DNA from: Chromera velia
Lineage: Eukaryota; Sar; Chromeraceae
DNA: 52,500 nucleotides
Assembly (NCBI GenBank): GCA_018398765.1
Contig: JAHBMJ010004741.1
Coordinates: forward strand, 1 to 52,500
Reading direction: 5' to 3'
A model generated the notes under the pieces. It was not told where the DNA came from and did no database searches. It saw only the letters and a list, made by a program, of their open reading frames with translations. A program made the position numbers and the translations under genes. Of this stretch, positions 11,601-23,700 are shown piece after piece (positions within the stretch are counted from its first letter, which is position 1; every line of letters starts with the position of its first letter).

Positions 11601-12789
11601 GGAGTCTCTGGAGACGGCGCAGACGCTCTTGGAGGTCAGTACGTGGGGATGCGTGAGTAGACATGCCAGGCAGACCATATGTTCTTTCTTTTCCTTTCCT
11701 TTATTCTCTTGGCTCATTGTCAAATCGGAGAGAAGTGGCGCCGCATGCACGGTGTGTGTTTGATGAACGAAGGCGAAGTTTTTCTCGAAACAAGCATTTT
11801 GGTCGGAGAGGGTTCAGAGAGGGTTTCTCATTTCGTTTCTTGCTTTCTTTTCTTCTTGCTTCCTCCTTCCCTTTCTTTCATTCTATCTGCCGTCTTTCCT
11901 TGCTTTCCTTTCTTTGTTTTCTTTCTTCCTTTCGTTCGTTCGTTCATTCGTTTCCTTGTTCCTCCATTCTTTCTGTCTTCCTCATACTTTGTTGTCCCTT
12001 CCACTCGGCCGTTTGCTCCCTCGCTCGTTCTCTTTAAGGGGTGTTCCATCTGCTCTTCATTCCCCCCGCTCTTTCGTTTCTGTTCCTTTCTGTCAGATCT
12101 TTCTCTCACTTTGTTCCTTTTCTCGCCATTCTGGACCTCCTTTTTTTCCTCTCGTCTATCTTTATCGGTCTCTGCTCCTTCTTTGCCTTCTTTCTTCTTC
12201 GCTGTGGGTTGTATCATTTTCCTCAATCTGCCGCTTCTTCTTTCGTTCTCCTTCTCTTCAAGCATTTTCGGACAAACGAATCCATTGAAATTAAAGATCA
12301 AGCATATTCAGGTGCACCTCTGCCTGCCACTTTGAGGCCCTCATTTCTGCCCCTCCCTTCCCTGACCTGTGTCTGCCCCCTCAGGTTGGTGCAGATGCAT
12401 CCCTCCTCGCCTCCAAGTGGCCGTCTGAACACACGCCTGTGTGGGGGTCCGGGTCGTGGCTGGTCGACCTGATGAACTTCGTTCATGAGAAGGATGAGGA
12501 TAACGGTCGGCAGTCGAAGTGGGATCCTCTTCTCCTGGAGGTGATCCGCTCTGTCCCTTTGAGCGAATTGGAGGAACCGACCTTCGACAGAGACCATTTG
12601 AAATCCACCATCTTTCCTGGCCTGCAGGACATGCCGATGCGGCCTCTCCAAGCGGCAGCCGATCTCAGGTGGAGGGCGGGGGAGACCGCGCTGCAGGAGA
12701 GGGGTGTCACTCCACTCAGCTGCTTCCGTCCCATGCTGTATCATTCTGTCACAGTTTCTGTGACTGTCACTTTGCGTCAGAAGTACTAA
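8607..12789 (+). CDS. Large ankyrin-repeat protein (3-exon model)
   Basis: Exon 2 (8770-11634) is a 955-codon open frame. It is joined in phase 0 through donor GTCAGT (11635) and a pyrimidine-rich intron to exon 3 (12385-12789, stop TAA). The junction recreates a canonical ankyrin sequence TLLEV-GADAS. About ten ankyrin-like repeats are scattered through it (TPLHALVVAAL, SPLSLACSLELEESAEFLL, YPLHVACVVGDLELL, TPLSKACSLGMVKTVKAL and others). They are separated by low-complexity inserts rich in Gly, Glu and Ser encoded by G-runs. The N-terminus could be ATG 8761, or a 10-codon first exon 8607-8636 (donor GTACAC, acceptor TTCCAG at 8769). I prefer 8607 because it is the first ATG after the TATA-like site, giving about 1099 residues. 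No catalytic domain is visible, so a scaffold role is likely. Confidence 0.78.
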
Positions 12790-13850
12790 GCACAGGAAGC
12801 TAGGCAGAAAATGACTCAGATCGAATGGCGACGAATGCATACGTGGCTACAAAATCATGTCAAAATGGCTGCACTGCGCTGACAATAGCTGACTGTGCCG
12901 CTGACGCTGACATGATCAGTCCACTGCGGCACTTCATTATCATCACTAGCATCATCATCATACCCCATCGCCGTTGGCCCATATTTAATTTCTCTATAGG
13001 AATTTCTGGGTATGATCCTAGGCGTCGGCTAAAGAAAAAAAGTAAACGCGTTGCTTTCCCAGCTAGTTATAGCCCCTATAGCTCAGTCTAGCTGACACCG
13101 ACATACACCGACCATCACCGACCATCACCCAACGTACCACCACACACCACTGATCTCCACACACGAAGGCTGACGAAGCAATACTTTCTCTCCCGTCTTT
13201 TCACATTGTTATTTTGGAAATGACATAACTCAATATCCTGACTAGCATCCTGAGCTATTTTGAGTCTTCGAAATAGGGCTCTGCCGGTTTTTTTCCATTT
13301 TTCTTTTTATGCATGCTCTGTTGTTTATCTCTCCTGAAGACTTTGCATGAGTCAGCAGCATGATTGACTGTCGCTCTTTTCCCAAGCCCCATGTGAGTAT
13401 TAGTCACAAAGAAAAAAAGAAATTTTTTTTTTTTTTTAATTTTTAGGTTTTTGCATGTACTGTCGCAGTAATATACTTAAGTTCGTTAGCGAGTTTTATT
13501 TGAAAAGTTGAAAGCAAGGCTAGAAGTGAGGTTTCAACCTTTCGACAGATTTATTTCTGTACTTTTTTTTTTAATCTTTTAATTTAAATAAATTTATTTA
13601 TTTTGTATAAATAAAAAAACATTCATGTCACACAAGTTTTTTTATGTTTAGTATAATACAAGCCGTACTAAATTATGAATATTTAGATTGAAATATACTC
13701 TAAGAGATAGTATTTTTTAATATTTTTTGACTAGACTTTTGATTAATTGAAGCGTGTTCTAGAGCAGATTCAAGTTTGATCCTTCAAAGACTTTCATAGG
13801 AAGTATCAAATTAGGTAACCTTGGCCCCCCGGTTTTTGTCATCGATTTGT
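12790..13850. other. Intergenic region, convergent 3' ends, AT-rich
   Basis: This lies between the stop of the plus ankyrin gene and the stop of the minus helical-repeat gene (both 3' ends face here). It contains short catcat and ccgaccatca repeats near 12940-13130, a T-run of about 16 at 13422-13437, and A/T-rich sequence from 13400 to 13750. No gene is seen. Confidence 0.7.
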
Positions 13851-16395
13851 TCAATTTTGTTCTCGAATCACTATTGGAGCTTTAAACGGGCCGATGGAGA
13901 CTGACCAGTCTACCTGAACCAGCTTCTCAAAGGAGAAACTTTGAGGCTTTGACACTTCTTGGGCCCTTATCTCTGCAATGAGTTGCCTTTGCCGCTGTTT
14001 CTGTGTGTCCAAATCTCTGCCCGCAAAAGAACTTCCTGTGAGACTGGGCGGTACAGTTGCTATTTGAGGGACAGGCACTATGACTGGAGACATGAAAGGG
14101 TCAGACTGCGCTGATGAATCTGCAGTCTCAAGTTTGCTCTCTTCTTCTCTCCGGACCCCCCCTCCTTTTTGTGGTCCAATCCCAGGCCTCACCGACTGGA
14201 GGCGACCTTTGAGGGCTGCACGCGTCCTGTGAGGGCCCCTGCTCCTGTCGGTGCGTACCTGTGCGGAACTTTCTGACAGGGAACTCGTAGTGGCCTCAGC
14301 CCTCGTTGGGTTTGGATGTGACGCAGATTCGATGCTCTCACTCGCACTGTCTGTTTGACTTCCACCTCCACTTGCATGTAGAGGAAAGAGAGACGGCTTC
14401 GTCTGGTTTTCATCTGAAGGGGCTCTGACTGCAGTCTCGTCTCTGAGTGCGAAGGACGGGAACGCACTTGCACTTACCCCAACTCTTTTGGGACCTTCAG
14501 TTGACTCGCCTCCAGGGGATGAAACCGGCAGCCTGCGATGTCTGCCTAACTGCCGCCCACTCAGAGCATACAAAGCTCGAAGCGTTGCCTCACAGACCTC
14601 CCTTACTGCCGTTTGTGAGTCCTCAAGACCTGCGTCCTTCCTTCGGTCACGTGTCTCATTTCCGACCGCCTTCCCATTTTTACTTCGCACTACCATTTCC
14701 GATTCAGCTTCGCCAATCAGCCCCACGGCCTCAGACACCCACCCCTCCCTCCCGCCCAGAGACGGGGAATCAGGGATGCAGACGGACAGCCGCCGACGTT
14801 CAGTGCATGTGATGCCACGCGACTCTGCACGAAAATGGACGGACATACAAAGAAGAGAGCGGAGATTCTTGCTGAAAGGAGCACGAGAGAGAGCCCGTGA
14901 AACTTGACGTGGAGGGCACTCAATGTGACAATACAGACGCCCTCATACACATCAGTGCACAATCGCAGATCCAAATATTATTTTCATAATCTGGGGGACA
15001 TTCGAGAGGCGAGCCAGGATGGAATCACTCAGACGTCACTGATAGAGCCGGGAAGGCACATTGAGATAAAAAAAAAACGGAAGAGGAAGAGGAGGGTGGA
15101 AAAGCAGATGAGAGGGGAACGGCACCACCAAATACAAAGAGAAAAAGAAGGGCCAACTCATCGACCTCTTCTCTCGCTTACTAACTGACCAACCTAATGC
15201 AGCAGCAAACCGTTCCACAGGAATGACGTCAAACAGTTCCTTCTCAGCCGTCTCCCTTCTTTCTTCTTGGCCCTTCTCTTCGTCCTCACCCTTCTCATTC
15301 TCATCAATTTCCACCCACTGCTCCTTCTCTACTACCCCCTCCCTTCCTGGAACAAATTCAGTCAATGTATCTGAATGTGCGCTAAGACCATCCGACACCA
15401 GGTCCTCAACAAAAGCCCACCGGTCCCCCACCTCAGAAGGTCGGAGCAGGAGGAACAGAGCGAGGGCAACCTTCTGAGGGGACGAAGAAAAGAAGAACGG
15501 GGAGAGAGAAGCAGACGCACATTTTTGGAGAGAGGGGCTTGACTGCGTTGACACGTGTCCGATGTTCTCCTTTCCCTCTTCCCCTACATTCCTGATAGAT
15601 CCCCCCCCACCTCTTATATGTCCCCTCCCATCCAAATCGAAGAACAAATTCTGTCTTTTTCTGTCCTCCTCTATTCTCTCATTGAGCCCTGGCACCTCCC
15701 CCAAGTCTCCTCCCTCTTCCCCCTCTCCTCCCAGATTCCAGGAGAAAGAGACGTGTGTGGGGAGTGATCTCTGATGCCCCTTCAATGCTCCGTGCGAACG
15801 TCCCGAATTCGACTCTAAATTCAAATTCATCCCGTCCCCCTCGTCCCCACTCTCGATATCGCTGTCGCTCTCCTCACTTCCATCAGTACCCTCTGACGTA
15901 TGATAAGTTTTTCCGCTGTGTCTGTCCCTGCCTCTGTCTGCATCTACGCACTTCAAAAGCATGTGCTTGAACAGAGCCCGGAGCCAGAAGAGCCCCTCTG
16001 CGGAGAGCACAACCTCATGGCTCATCAACAGGCCCCAGAGAACGGAGGCTATCTGGGGGGGGGAGAGGTCGGGAAGGGCTCGGGCAAGGGGGCTGGACAA
16101 AAGGCAGAATGCCTGCAGGCAGATTTACATGCCCTCCGAAAGAGGGGGGGCAGCAAAGGGGGCAAGAAGAAGAACAGCAAGAAGAGATAGTGACATTCTA
16201 AAAGAGTCGGAAGGGAACGTAACCCTTCGAAGATTGAGACTGAATGGAATGGTCCGAGAAACGCAAAGCGTGTGTGTGCATGATTTTGGACGAGCTGTGA
16301 GCAGTTCTTGCACACATCTGTAGAATCAATCCACTGGGCAGCATTACGATTGTCTGTGACTCCTAGTTGCATCCCTCCCAGCCTCTCCATGACTC

Positions 16396-16426
<31 letters not shown>

Positions 16427-16455
16427 GCCTGTCTGTCTGTCTGTCTGTCTGTCTG

Positions 16456-16517
<62 letters not shown>

Positions 16518-19500
16518 GGCGTGTCTTTCGGAATATCCCTACCCCTCTCAGTCAGTCGGTCCATAATCCTGTCCATAAATTCTCTTGTATTCACATTCCG
16601 AGCACTCACCTGCAAATCCAGTCTCTCCTTCTGTGCGAGGTGGGAGATGAAGAACGCTAGGCCCTGCATGCATGCATGGAGGGAAGGAAGACGAGAGAGG
16701 CCTAGGCGATGAGAATGACAAACCAACAAAGCACACAATTGCACGTGCAGTTTTTGATCGTTTTCGCTGGTGAGGACAGACAAGCGAATGGGAGGCAGCA
16801 TGCTGCATTTGTAATCTCTCTTTCAGGACTCATCAAAGCTCGCACCAACATCCCGAGCTTCACTACAAAGACGTATCGTTTCACAAAACCAAGCAAGAGA
16901 GAGTGATGGAGAAGGAAAGCGAGAAGCGGACAGACGGACCGAAGCATTCCACACCGGGTCGACGCTCTGAGTGCTTTTTCGGACTCTCTTCAAGTGTTTG
17001 TCTGTGATGCGAAGGAGGCGGTCCTGAGAGGGGAGGGGAGGAGGGGAGAGGCAAGAATAAAAAAGATCAATGAAGAAGTCAGAGGAGGGAAACCTACACA
17101 GAGAATACTGAAAAAAGGGAACACCCACACCCACCCACCCACACACACAGGCACGCACGCACGCATGGACGCACGCACGCACAGGGAAAGCGAGGAAAAA
17201 GGAGAGAACAACACACGAAAGAGAAAAGCAGAGCACACAGACATTGTGAGAATAGGGAGACTGCAGATTTGACTGACCTCAACGAGCTGTACAAATATTT
17301 CCGTCTCTCCATGAACCTCGACCTCGTTTCCTTCCCCCTCCCCTTCCCTACTGTGTGAGCTCTCCCTCGTACTCAGTTTGCTGTGCGCACTCTGCAACTC
17401 CCTTCCCCTCTCCACCCGCGGACCGTCTCTGTCTCTGTCCGTGTCTCTGTCTGAGAGCCAGGGAGATCTATGCTGCAACAGCCGGGCTCTCTCCTCGCAT
17501 GCCGCCAGTGCGTGGAGGAAGAGCGGCGTCTGCGTCCTTTTGGGGCCTCGGGCCGCCACCTCGAGTGTCAGGGCCTGAGGCAGGTTGCATGCATGGGGTG
17601 AATGCATGGGGGGAGTGGATTCATTCATGAATGCAGCCGGAGATAGAAGGAAAAGAAAAGTCGAGACTGACTGAGGTACAGGGTAGACAGAACAAGGAGA
17701 TGAAAAAAAAGACGCAGAATGGCGGACGCGTCTTGCTCCTCAACTGTATGCGGTCCTGCAGCTGTGCGTTGCTGCATCAAAAAGGATCGATACTCAAAGG
17801 GTTGCTTGCATTCAAGCGCCACTTAAAAGCAAATGCAGAGACAGACAGACAGACAGACAGAAAAATGCCAGGAGGCACACGTCGAGTCAGAAACTGATAA
17901 AAGAATAAATGCGACAGAGGCACACCACGCAAGCCTTCATTCTGCCTCCCATTCACAGCTGAACACGCACCCACCCACACCATTCAGAGAAGAAAAGAGA
18001 GGTGACTGACATGGAAGAGTGCGAGCAGAGGGGAGTTGGCTGCTGCGGAATTTTTCCTTTTCGAGTTCACGAAGAAGGAGGGCGAGGCAGAGAGACGGAG
18101 CAGCGCCGCAACGTTCTTGTCAGAGAGAGAGTCTGTCATTGTGGCTGCCCTGCCAGCGAGGTCCTCCCTGAACCTCCGCCTCACCCCAATCATCTTCCTC
18201 ACGGTCTCCCTGTCCTCTTCTGTCTCTGCCTTCACCTGGGCGTCCACCAGACCCTCAGCAGCCACGAGGACAGAGGCCAGCGCCTGCATTCATTAATTAA
18301 TTAATTAATTAATCAATTCATTCATTCATTCATTCATTCATTCATTCATTTGGATAGGGAGGGATCGAGAGAACCAAAGAGAGGGGGAAAAGCAAGGAAA
18401 ATAATGAGTGCACAACGCATTGCCCCCTGAGTCACCTGCAGCTGCTTCATCCATCTCGTCTATACATGAATCAAGCCTCGGCAGGCAACAAAGAGAATCA
18501 GGTAGGTTCACCGACCGATAGATCGACCTCAGAAGAAAGACAGGGAAAAAGGAGGGAAGAGACAAAATAAAGGAACAAGAAAGACAAAGGAGGAGAGAGG
18601 CAGAGGGGAAGAACAGTACAAAGGATTCAAACATTTACTGTTTGATGCGATACTTCCTCGTGCACAGTTACTTCACCCAACTGACTGACGTCTAAAGAAA
18701 TGCTTTCAGATTCGCACTTCGCTTTGCATAGACGCAAAACCCTCAGAGAGAGATCGGTATCACTGCAGCCAAAATCTGCCAACCGCCTGAGAGCCCCAAT
18801 GAGCATGATCAAGTCACGACCTCCAAGGACGGGAAGGGCCTCTGCTGCCTTGGAGAGAATGGTCCTAGTGTAGGGGTCAATCAGGAGAGGGGACAGCCAC
18901 CTGAGTCGTGCTAGGCTCATGCACAGAGAGACCACATGACCTGTTTTTAGGTCATCGAGAAACGAATTCGATCTTTCTAGCCCTGCTTCCCCTTCTTTTT
19001 CGAAAGCAGGGGAAGAGGCAGCCGTGTGTTGTTGTTGTTGTCGCTCTCTGAGGGGATGTGAGAGAGGAAGGTCGGGGTTTGATTCAAAGAGCCTTTGCAG
19101 CACTGCGAGGAGAAACGAGGCATCCTGAATTCGAACTTTAGTGAAGGCGTAGAGGAGACGCACCAGGTCCGCTCCTTCCAACTCTCGGAAGCTGAGAGAC
19201 GGCACAAAAGGCACAGAAAGGGAGGGGGAGGGAAACGGAACCCCGTCTCCTTCTCGAGGTTCCCCTCCGCCGGGTGACCTGGAAGGGGTCTTACTGAATT
19301 GCAAACGAATGGCCTGAAAGGTCGGAAGGTGCCTTGTTTTTGCCTTTGCAAGAGAGAAGGCGACGTTAGACAACTCGAACCCCTTCAAGTGTTCGAGTGC
19401 GCGGGTCTCATTGATCCTCAACAGAAGAAATTGGAGAAGCTCAGGGTCGGATGAGTCGACCGAATGAGACTGGAGACGCACTAACGCACACACGATGCGT

Positions 19501-20253
19501 GCACGGCAGTCTGGAGACAGCCGGGAGACGGTGTCGCTCCTCAATCGCTCAGACACCTGACGAGTCAGGGGTTTATGGTTTACTTTCACTCTTGCAAAGC
19601 ATTCCAGCAAGTTTGCAAGGTCGCGGCCATCCATGGAATTCACATAGTGGCGTCTCCCTGCTGCACAGAGCTCAAAAGCGACCTGCCGCCACACTGCGCG
19701 GTCAGAGAAACGGGCTGAGTGGAGGAGACGGAGGTTCTGTCTGACGTCTCTCAGACCGAGGACCCCGCTCTGCAACTGTCGGAGGAAACCGTCCGATATC
19801 GCGTACTGCTGTACCAGGTCCTTCTGCCTGTGTCTCACTGCGTGCGTCAGATCGGCGAGCAACACCAAAGAGAGGTGCATCCCTGTTGACGGATTACTCG
19901 ACGGAGCTTTGGGAGAGAAAAGACGAGACGGCAAACTAGGACGTTCAGGAAGCACTGAAAGAGATGTGCTGCAACCTTGATAGGAACACCGAAGTCATTT
20001 GGTCATCTGGCTCAAGGCACTTCTTTTTTTCTCTCAGGCACGCACGACAGACCTGCAGGAGGCAGACAGCGTGCCTCTCCAGGGAGGGCCCGAGAGAGGA
20101 GACGCCCAATTCAATCAAAGAAATTCGACCAGTCATGCACATGCAGGAAAACTCTGCATCAACAGTCAGCCATGGTGTCCCACGAAGTTGCGCACACCGG
20201 ACTGCTCTGTGAGCCCTCGTGCCCGGCAGATCGGCAGATTGAGAGGAAGCCAT
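13851..20253 (-). CDS. HPR/FAST-like helical-repeat protein, putative organellar RNA-binding
   Basis: Eight exons read on the minus strand are 20253-20046, 19954-18639, 18283-18011, 17574-17278, 17023-about 16850, 16663-16610, 16112-15190 and 14871-13851 (stop). Phases agree throughout and give about 1421 residues. Exon 2 and later exons carry repeated helical pairs of the type DLANLLECFARVKVNH, ELSNVAFSLAKAKTRH, DLVRLLYAFTKVRIQD and DLIMLIGALRRLADFG. Exon 7 has QIASVLWGLLMSHEVV. This leucine/alanine pattern is typical of heptatricopeptide (HPR) and FAST/RAP-family proteins, which handle RNA in mitochondria or plastids. I could not see a clear C-terminal RAP domain; the last exon is Ser/Arg-rich and ends in a hydrophobic segment. 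Exons 3-7 hold long acidic or charged inserts. Donors include GTCAGT three times, GTGCGT, GTAAAT and GTGAGT. The 16850 border (GTTGGT) is weak. An N-terminal targeting role for the first exon is only inferred. Confidence 0.7.
16395..16517. repeat. (CTGT)n microsatellite with TGTG interruptions
   Basis: About 120 bp of ctgt units with two internal shifts lie inside the intron 16113-16609 of the helical-repeat gene. The Cys/Leu/Ser/Val open frames across it are artefacts of the repeat. Confidence 0.95.
18291..18350. repeat. (TTAA)n and (TTCA)n microsatellite
   Basis: Adjacent attaa and attc tetranucleotide tracts end 4 bp from the TGCAG acceptor of exon 3 (18283) of the minus helical-repeat gene. 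In transcript sense the tract gives aatg/aatt units rather than a pyrimidine tract. Confidence 0.95.
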
Positions 20254-20796
20254 CTTGGTGCATCCATCTCCGTCTACATCATCGTCTGGCAATTTGGAAA
20301 GTGCGCATGCATGCCGTCTCCGCGCGCGCGGCGCCGCGCTGCACGAAATAAAGCTCGCGCGCCGCCATCGCGCCGCCGCTCGCGCGGTCCCGTCTGACGC
20401 GCAGATCGACGCGTCTCTGTCGATCATTCTTGAACTCAAGAAGAGGAAGAAGGAGGATACTTGTAAGTTGTGACTGCTTGACCTGTGCTGCTTGCTCAAC
20501 TGAATCCGTTTCCTGAACTTGGAAAGCCTCAACAAGTGTTGTGCGTGGTGCTCAGATTTTATTCACGACAGGCGAAGACTTTTGTTTTGTGCGCTTTGGT
20601 GCACCCTTTTCTGCATTTCATTCTGTCTGAGACTGGTTGATCGATCCAGCCATCGGAACGGGGAGAAAGAAATTTCATCTTTCTCTCCATCGATCGGTCA
20701 ACTGTCTCTACGATCCTTGCGTTCTCCTGCCTTTGTCTGGCACTTCAAAAAAGACGGGAAGGGAAGGGAAGAAGAGGAGAGACCTAACAGGTCGCG
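20254..20796. promoter_or_regulatory. Shared upstream region of helical-repeat and ATP synthase gamma genes
   Basis: A 543-bp divergent spacer separates the ATG at 20253 (-) and the ATG at 20797 (+). It includes a very CpG-rich stretch at about 20318-20412 (cgcgcgcggcgccgcgctg and similar) and no obvious TATA box. Both neighbours probably encode organelle proteins, so shared control is possible but unproven. Confidence 0.4.
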
Positions 20797-23700
20797 ATGT
20801 TTCCTGCGAGACAGTTTGTGTTCCCGCTCGCGAGAGCATCTACGGCCAGCGTACCAGCCTTCCGCCATGCGCAAGTCCGAAATTTTCCCGGAAGTGACAA
20901 GGCCGTGCAGGCCCGAATGAAATCCGTCAAAAACATTCAGAAGGCCAGTCACGCAAAGCATCCCCATCACCACTTTCTCTGCTGCTCCACACACCGCACT
21001 CTGCACCCCCCCCCGAGGCTATCCGTCTCTGTCTCAATTTCCAATCTCTCTTCCCATTTCCATTCCATCTTTGCCATCTCCGACTTATTTTTCCCCCTTT
21101 CGCCTCTGTCTGTCCTTCTGTCTGTCTGTGCAGATCACGAAGGCCATGAAGATGGTTGCGGCCTCCAAGCTGAAGGGGGACCAGAGGAGACTGGAGGCGG
21201 GGGTCCCCTTCGCAAGGCCTCTGCAAGTCAGCAAGACCACTCGGCAAGAGAGACGCATCAAAATTGTGCTCTCACTCATGCACTGCAAGAGCAAAAGTCG
21301 ATTATTTATGAAACATACTCTGTGCGGAGGCCCGTGTAAATCGGTGACATGACCAAACCTCTCCATGCACCCCGCTCACCCCCCACAGCAGCAGCAAAGA
21401 TCCAGCCGCTGCCTTGCATGAGGCGTACATACATGCACCTGTCCTCTCCATCCTTTCTCGTTTCATCCGTTCTGTCCGCTTTTCTTGGTTCGTCTCTCTT
21501 TCCTTTCTTTCCTCTTCCCGTTGGATCCGGCTCTCTCAATGCCTTTCCATTCCGCCACCTTTCTGTCGTCCTTCGTGCGCCGCTTGCGCTCTGTTCATCG
21601 TGTGTCGGCTTGCAAGAGTGAGAAGTCGAATCAGAGAGCATCTGGTGAAGTCGAATGGACGGGTAGAACAGGGAAATGCCCCGTTCTCAACTTCGCAAAC
21701 TCCAACAGGATCTCTCCAGCCACGCACACACACTCCGCGTTCAAAACTATTCCCCCCCCTTCTCTGCTCTGCCTGTGCAGGATCTGATCAACCGAATTCC
21801 AAAGGACCCAGCCAGCAAGGCTCCCCTCTGGTTGCTGGTCTGCTCTACAGGTGAGATGGATGCATCCATGCATGGAAAATTAGGGAAATTTGGCAGAACA
21901 GGACAGGGAAGTGAGGAAAAACGAAAAATTTCTCTCAGGGCGGTCTACTTTCCTTCCTCACTCTTGATTGACAAATTCGACCTATATGTTTCCTTTCTTT
22001 TCTTTTGGTGAGGAGGTGATGACGTAGGTGTTTGCGGACTCCAGCCGGTCTTGGCTTTGTATCTCCTTCTGTCTGTCCAACTGTCTGCTTGCGGACTGAC
22101 TCCATCTTCCTTCCTGCATGGGCGTTCGTTCATTCTCGCCTGCTCGAGGGAATTCTGTTCTCCTCTGTTGTCTGGGAAGTCTAAAGAGAAGATGCAGAAC
22201 TGAGACACATGCACAGCGATCGGGAAAGAGAGGAAGAAAGGGAGGGCAGGAGGGAATGAAGGAGCACAACGAGTGAGAAAGGCGACATGCATGAGTGAAG
22301 GCGCGTCTTTGCAGAAAAGAAAGGCAAAGTCGATGTGTATCTCTGAACAAAAGAGTTGCTGCAGACATCATGTGTGTGGTGCTTCTTTTCTTTTGCGCGC
22401 TCCGAGTCTTCACCCTCCAAACCCATGAATTTCTGAACGCAGACAAGGGGCTCTGTGGAGGAGTGAACAGTTACGTTGCCAAGCTGGCGAGAACTATCGT
22501 CAGTCTCCTCCACTCCGACTCTTTCCTTTAATCTGCTGCAATGATCTGTGTCTTCCTGCCTAGTGATCGATTTGCCTTCAGTCACTGAATGAGGGAGTCT
22601 GTATGGTATGGAGAAGTGTCTGGACGGCTGGCTGGCTTTTGTTTTCTGGTGTCGGAGTGTTTTCTCTTCCTACTGGTCTCTCGTTGGCTCCCCTGTTCGA
22701 ATAGATTCTCGCAAGGAAGGAAGGTATGGTGAGTCGCTGAGTGGTAGTCTGCGTGTGTACCTCCAGCTGTCTTTCTTTCCCGTGAGCCAATGGGCTCGGT
22801 GGACTCCGTGCAAGAGTTTTTGCGCGTGCAGAGAACAGCACTGCTGTTTTCCTTCCTTGCTTGATTGTTGTCTGTGTGTGTGTGTGTGTGTGTGTGTAGA
22901 TCATGGAGAGTGAGGCCTCGGGAGTGGAGGTAAAGATGATCGGGTTGGGAGATAAGATTAGGGCGGCGATGGTGCGGCTGTTTGGAGACAGGTCCGTCAG
23001 GGAGAGGACAGACAGGCAGACAGACAGGCGGGGTCGTAGACAGGCTGGAAGAGAAGAGATGTGAATTTTTCCGGTATTGCCTGACGCTCTGTCTTTGGTA
23101 CCTTGGAGACCTACAGACAGACAGACCGGGGTGGCAAGGGGGGGGGGCAAGCCGAGATGGAAGGGTGTGAACCCCTTGTTCCTGAATTTCCTGGCTTTTC
23201 CTTGGTTCTCTTCTGAAGGATTTTCTTCTGTCTGTCTGTCTGTCTGTCTGAAACATATAGTCTGTCTGTCTATGTATCTGCCTCTGTGTGTACAGGTTCG
23301 ACCGCGTGCTCGCCGAGGTGACGAAGAACCCATGGAACTTCACCATGGCATGTGCCCTGATGCACAAAGTGCTGGAGGTAGGGATGGGTGTGCGTGGGGG
23401 GGGGAAGACGGAGTTTTGGTGTTGAGAGAGCGAAAGCAGACCTGTGATGGCCAGACGACAGTGAGAGTTTCATCCTACTCCCAGAAGTGTTCTGTCTTCT
23501 TAACGTCCTTTTCTTTGTTCTCTGCATCCTCCGTTCCAAGTTGGCTGATCTGCCCGTGGTCCTGCACTCCTACATTGTGCCACGCGAGAAGCAGAACACA
23601 GCAACACAGCCTCTTTCGATTCATTTTTCCTTCCGTTTTTGCGGCACTCTCGTTGTCCCCGTCTCTATGTTTGTCTCTCCTCTCTTTTCTTCTTTTCAGA

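Noticed and set aside
11679..12335. Open + frames rich in Phe/Ser/Leu
   Set aside because: They are the pyrimidine-rich intron between ankyrin exons 2 and 3 (11635-12384).
16120..16390. Possible additional exon (minus, NRNAAQWIDSTDVCKNCSQL) of the helical-repeat gene
   Set aside because: The phases of the flanking exons (16610 and 16112) already join cleanly, and no acceptor with a pyrimidine tract precedes it.
22578..23367. Two long minus-strand frames of about 250 residues
   Set aside because: They are antisense to gamma-subunit exons 5-6 and rich in repeat-derived Thr/His/Asp/Arg; no domain.
23541..23575. Possible extra exon [12 protein letters not shown] in ATP synthase gamma
   Set aside because: It is in phase with plausible sites, but family alignment fits a direct join of MHKVLE to [13 protein letters not shown]; the acceptor (ccaag) is weak. 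It could be an alternative exon.
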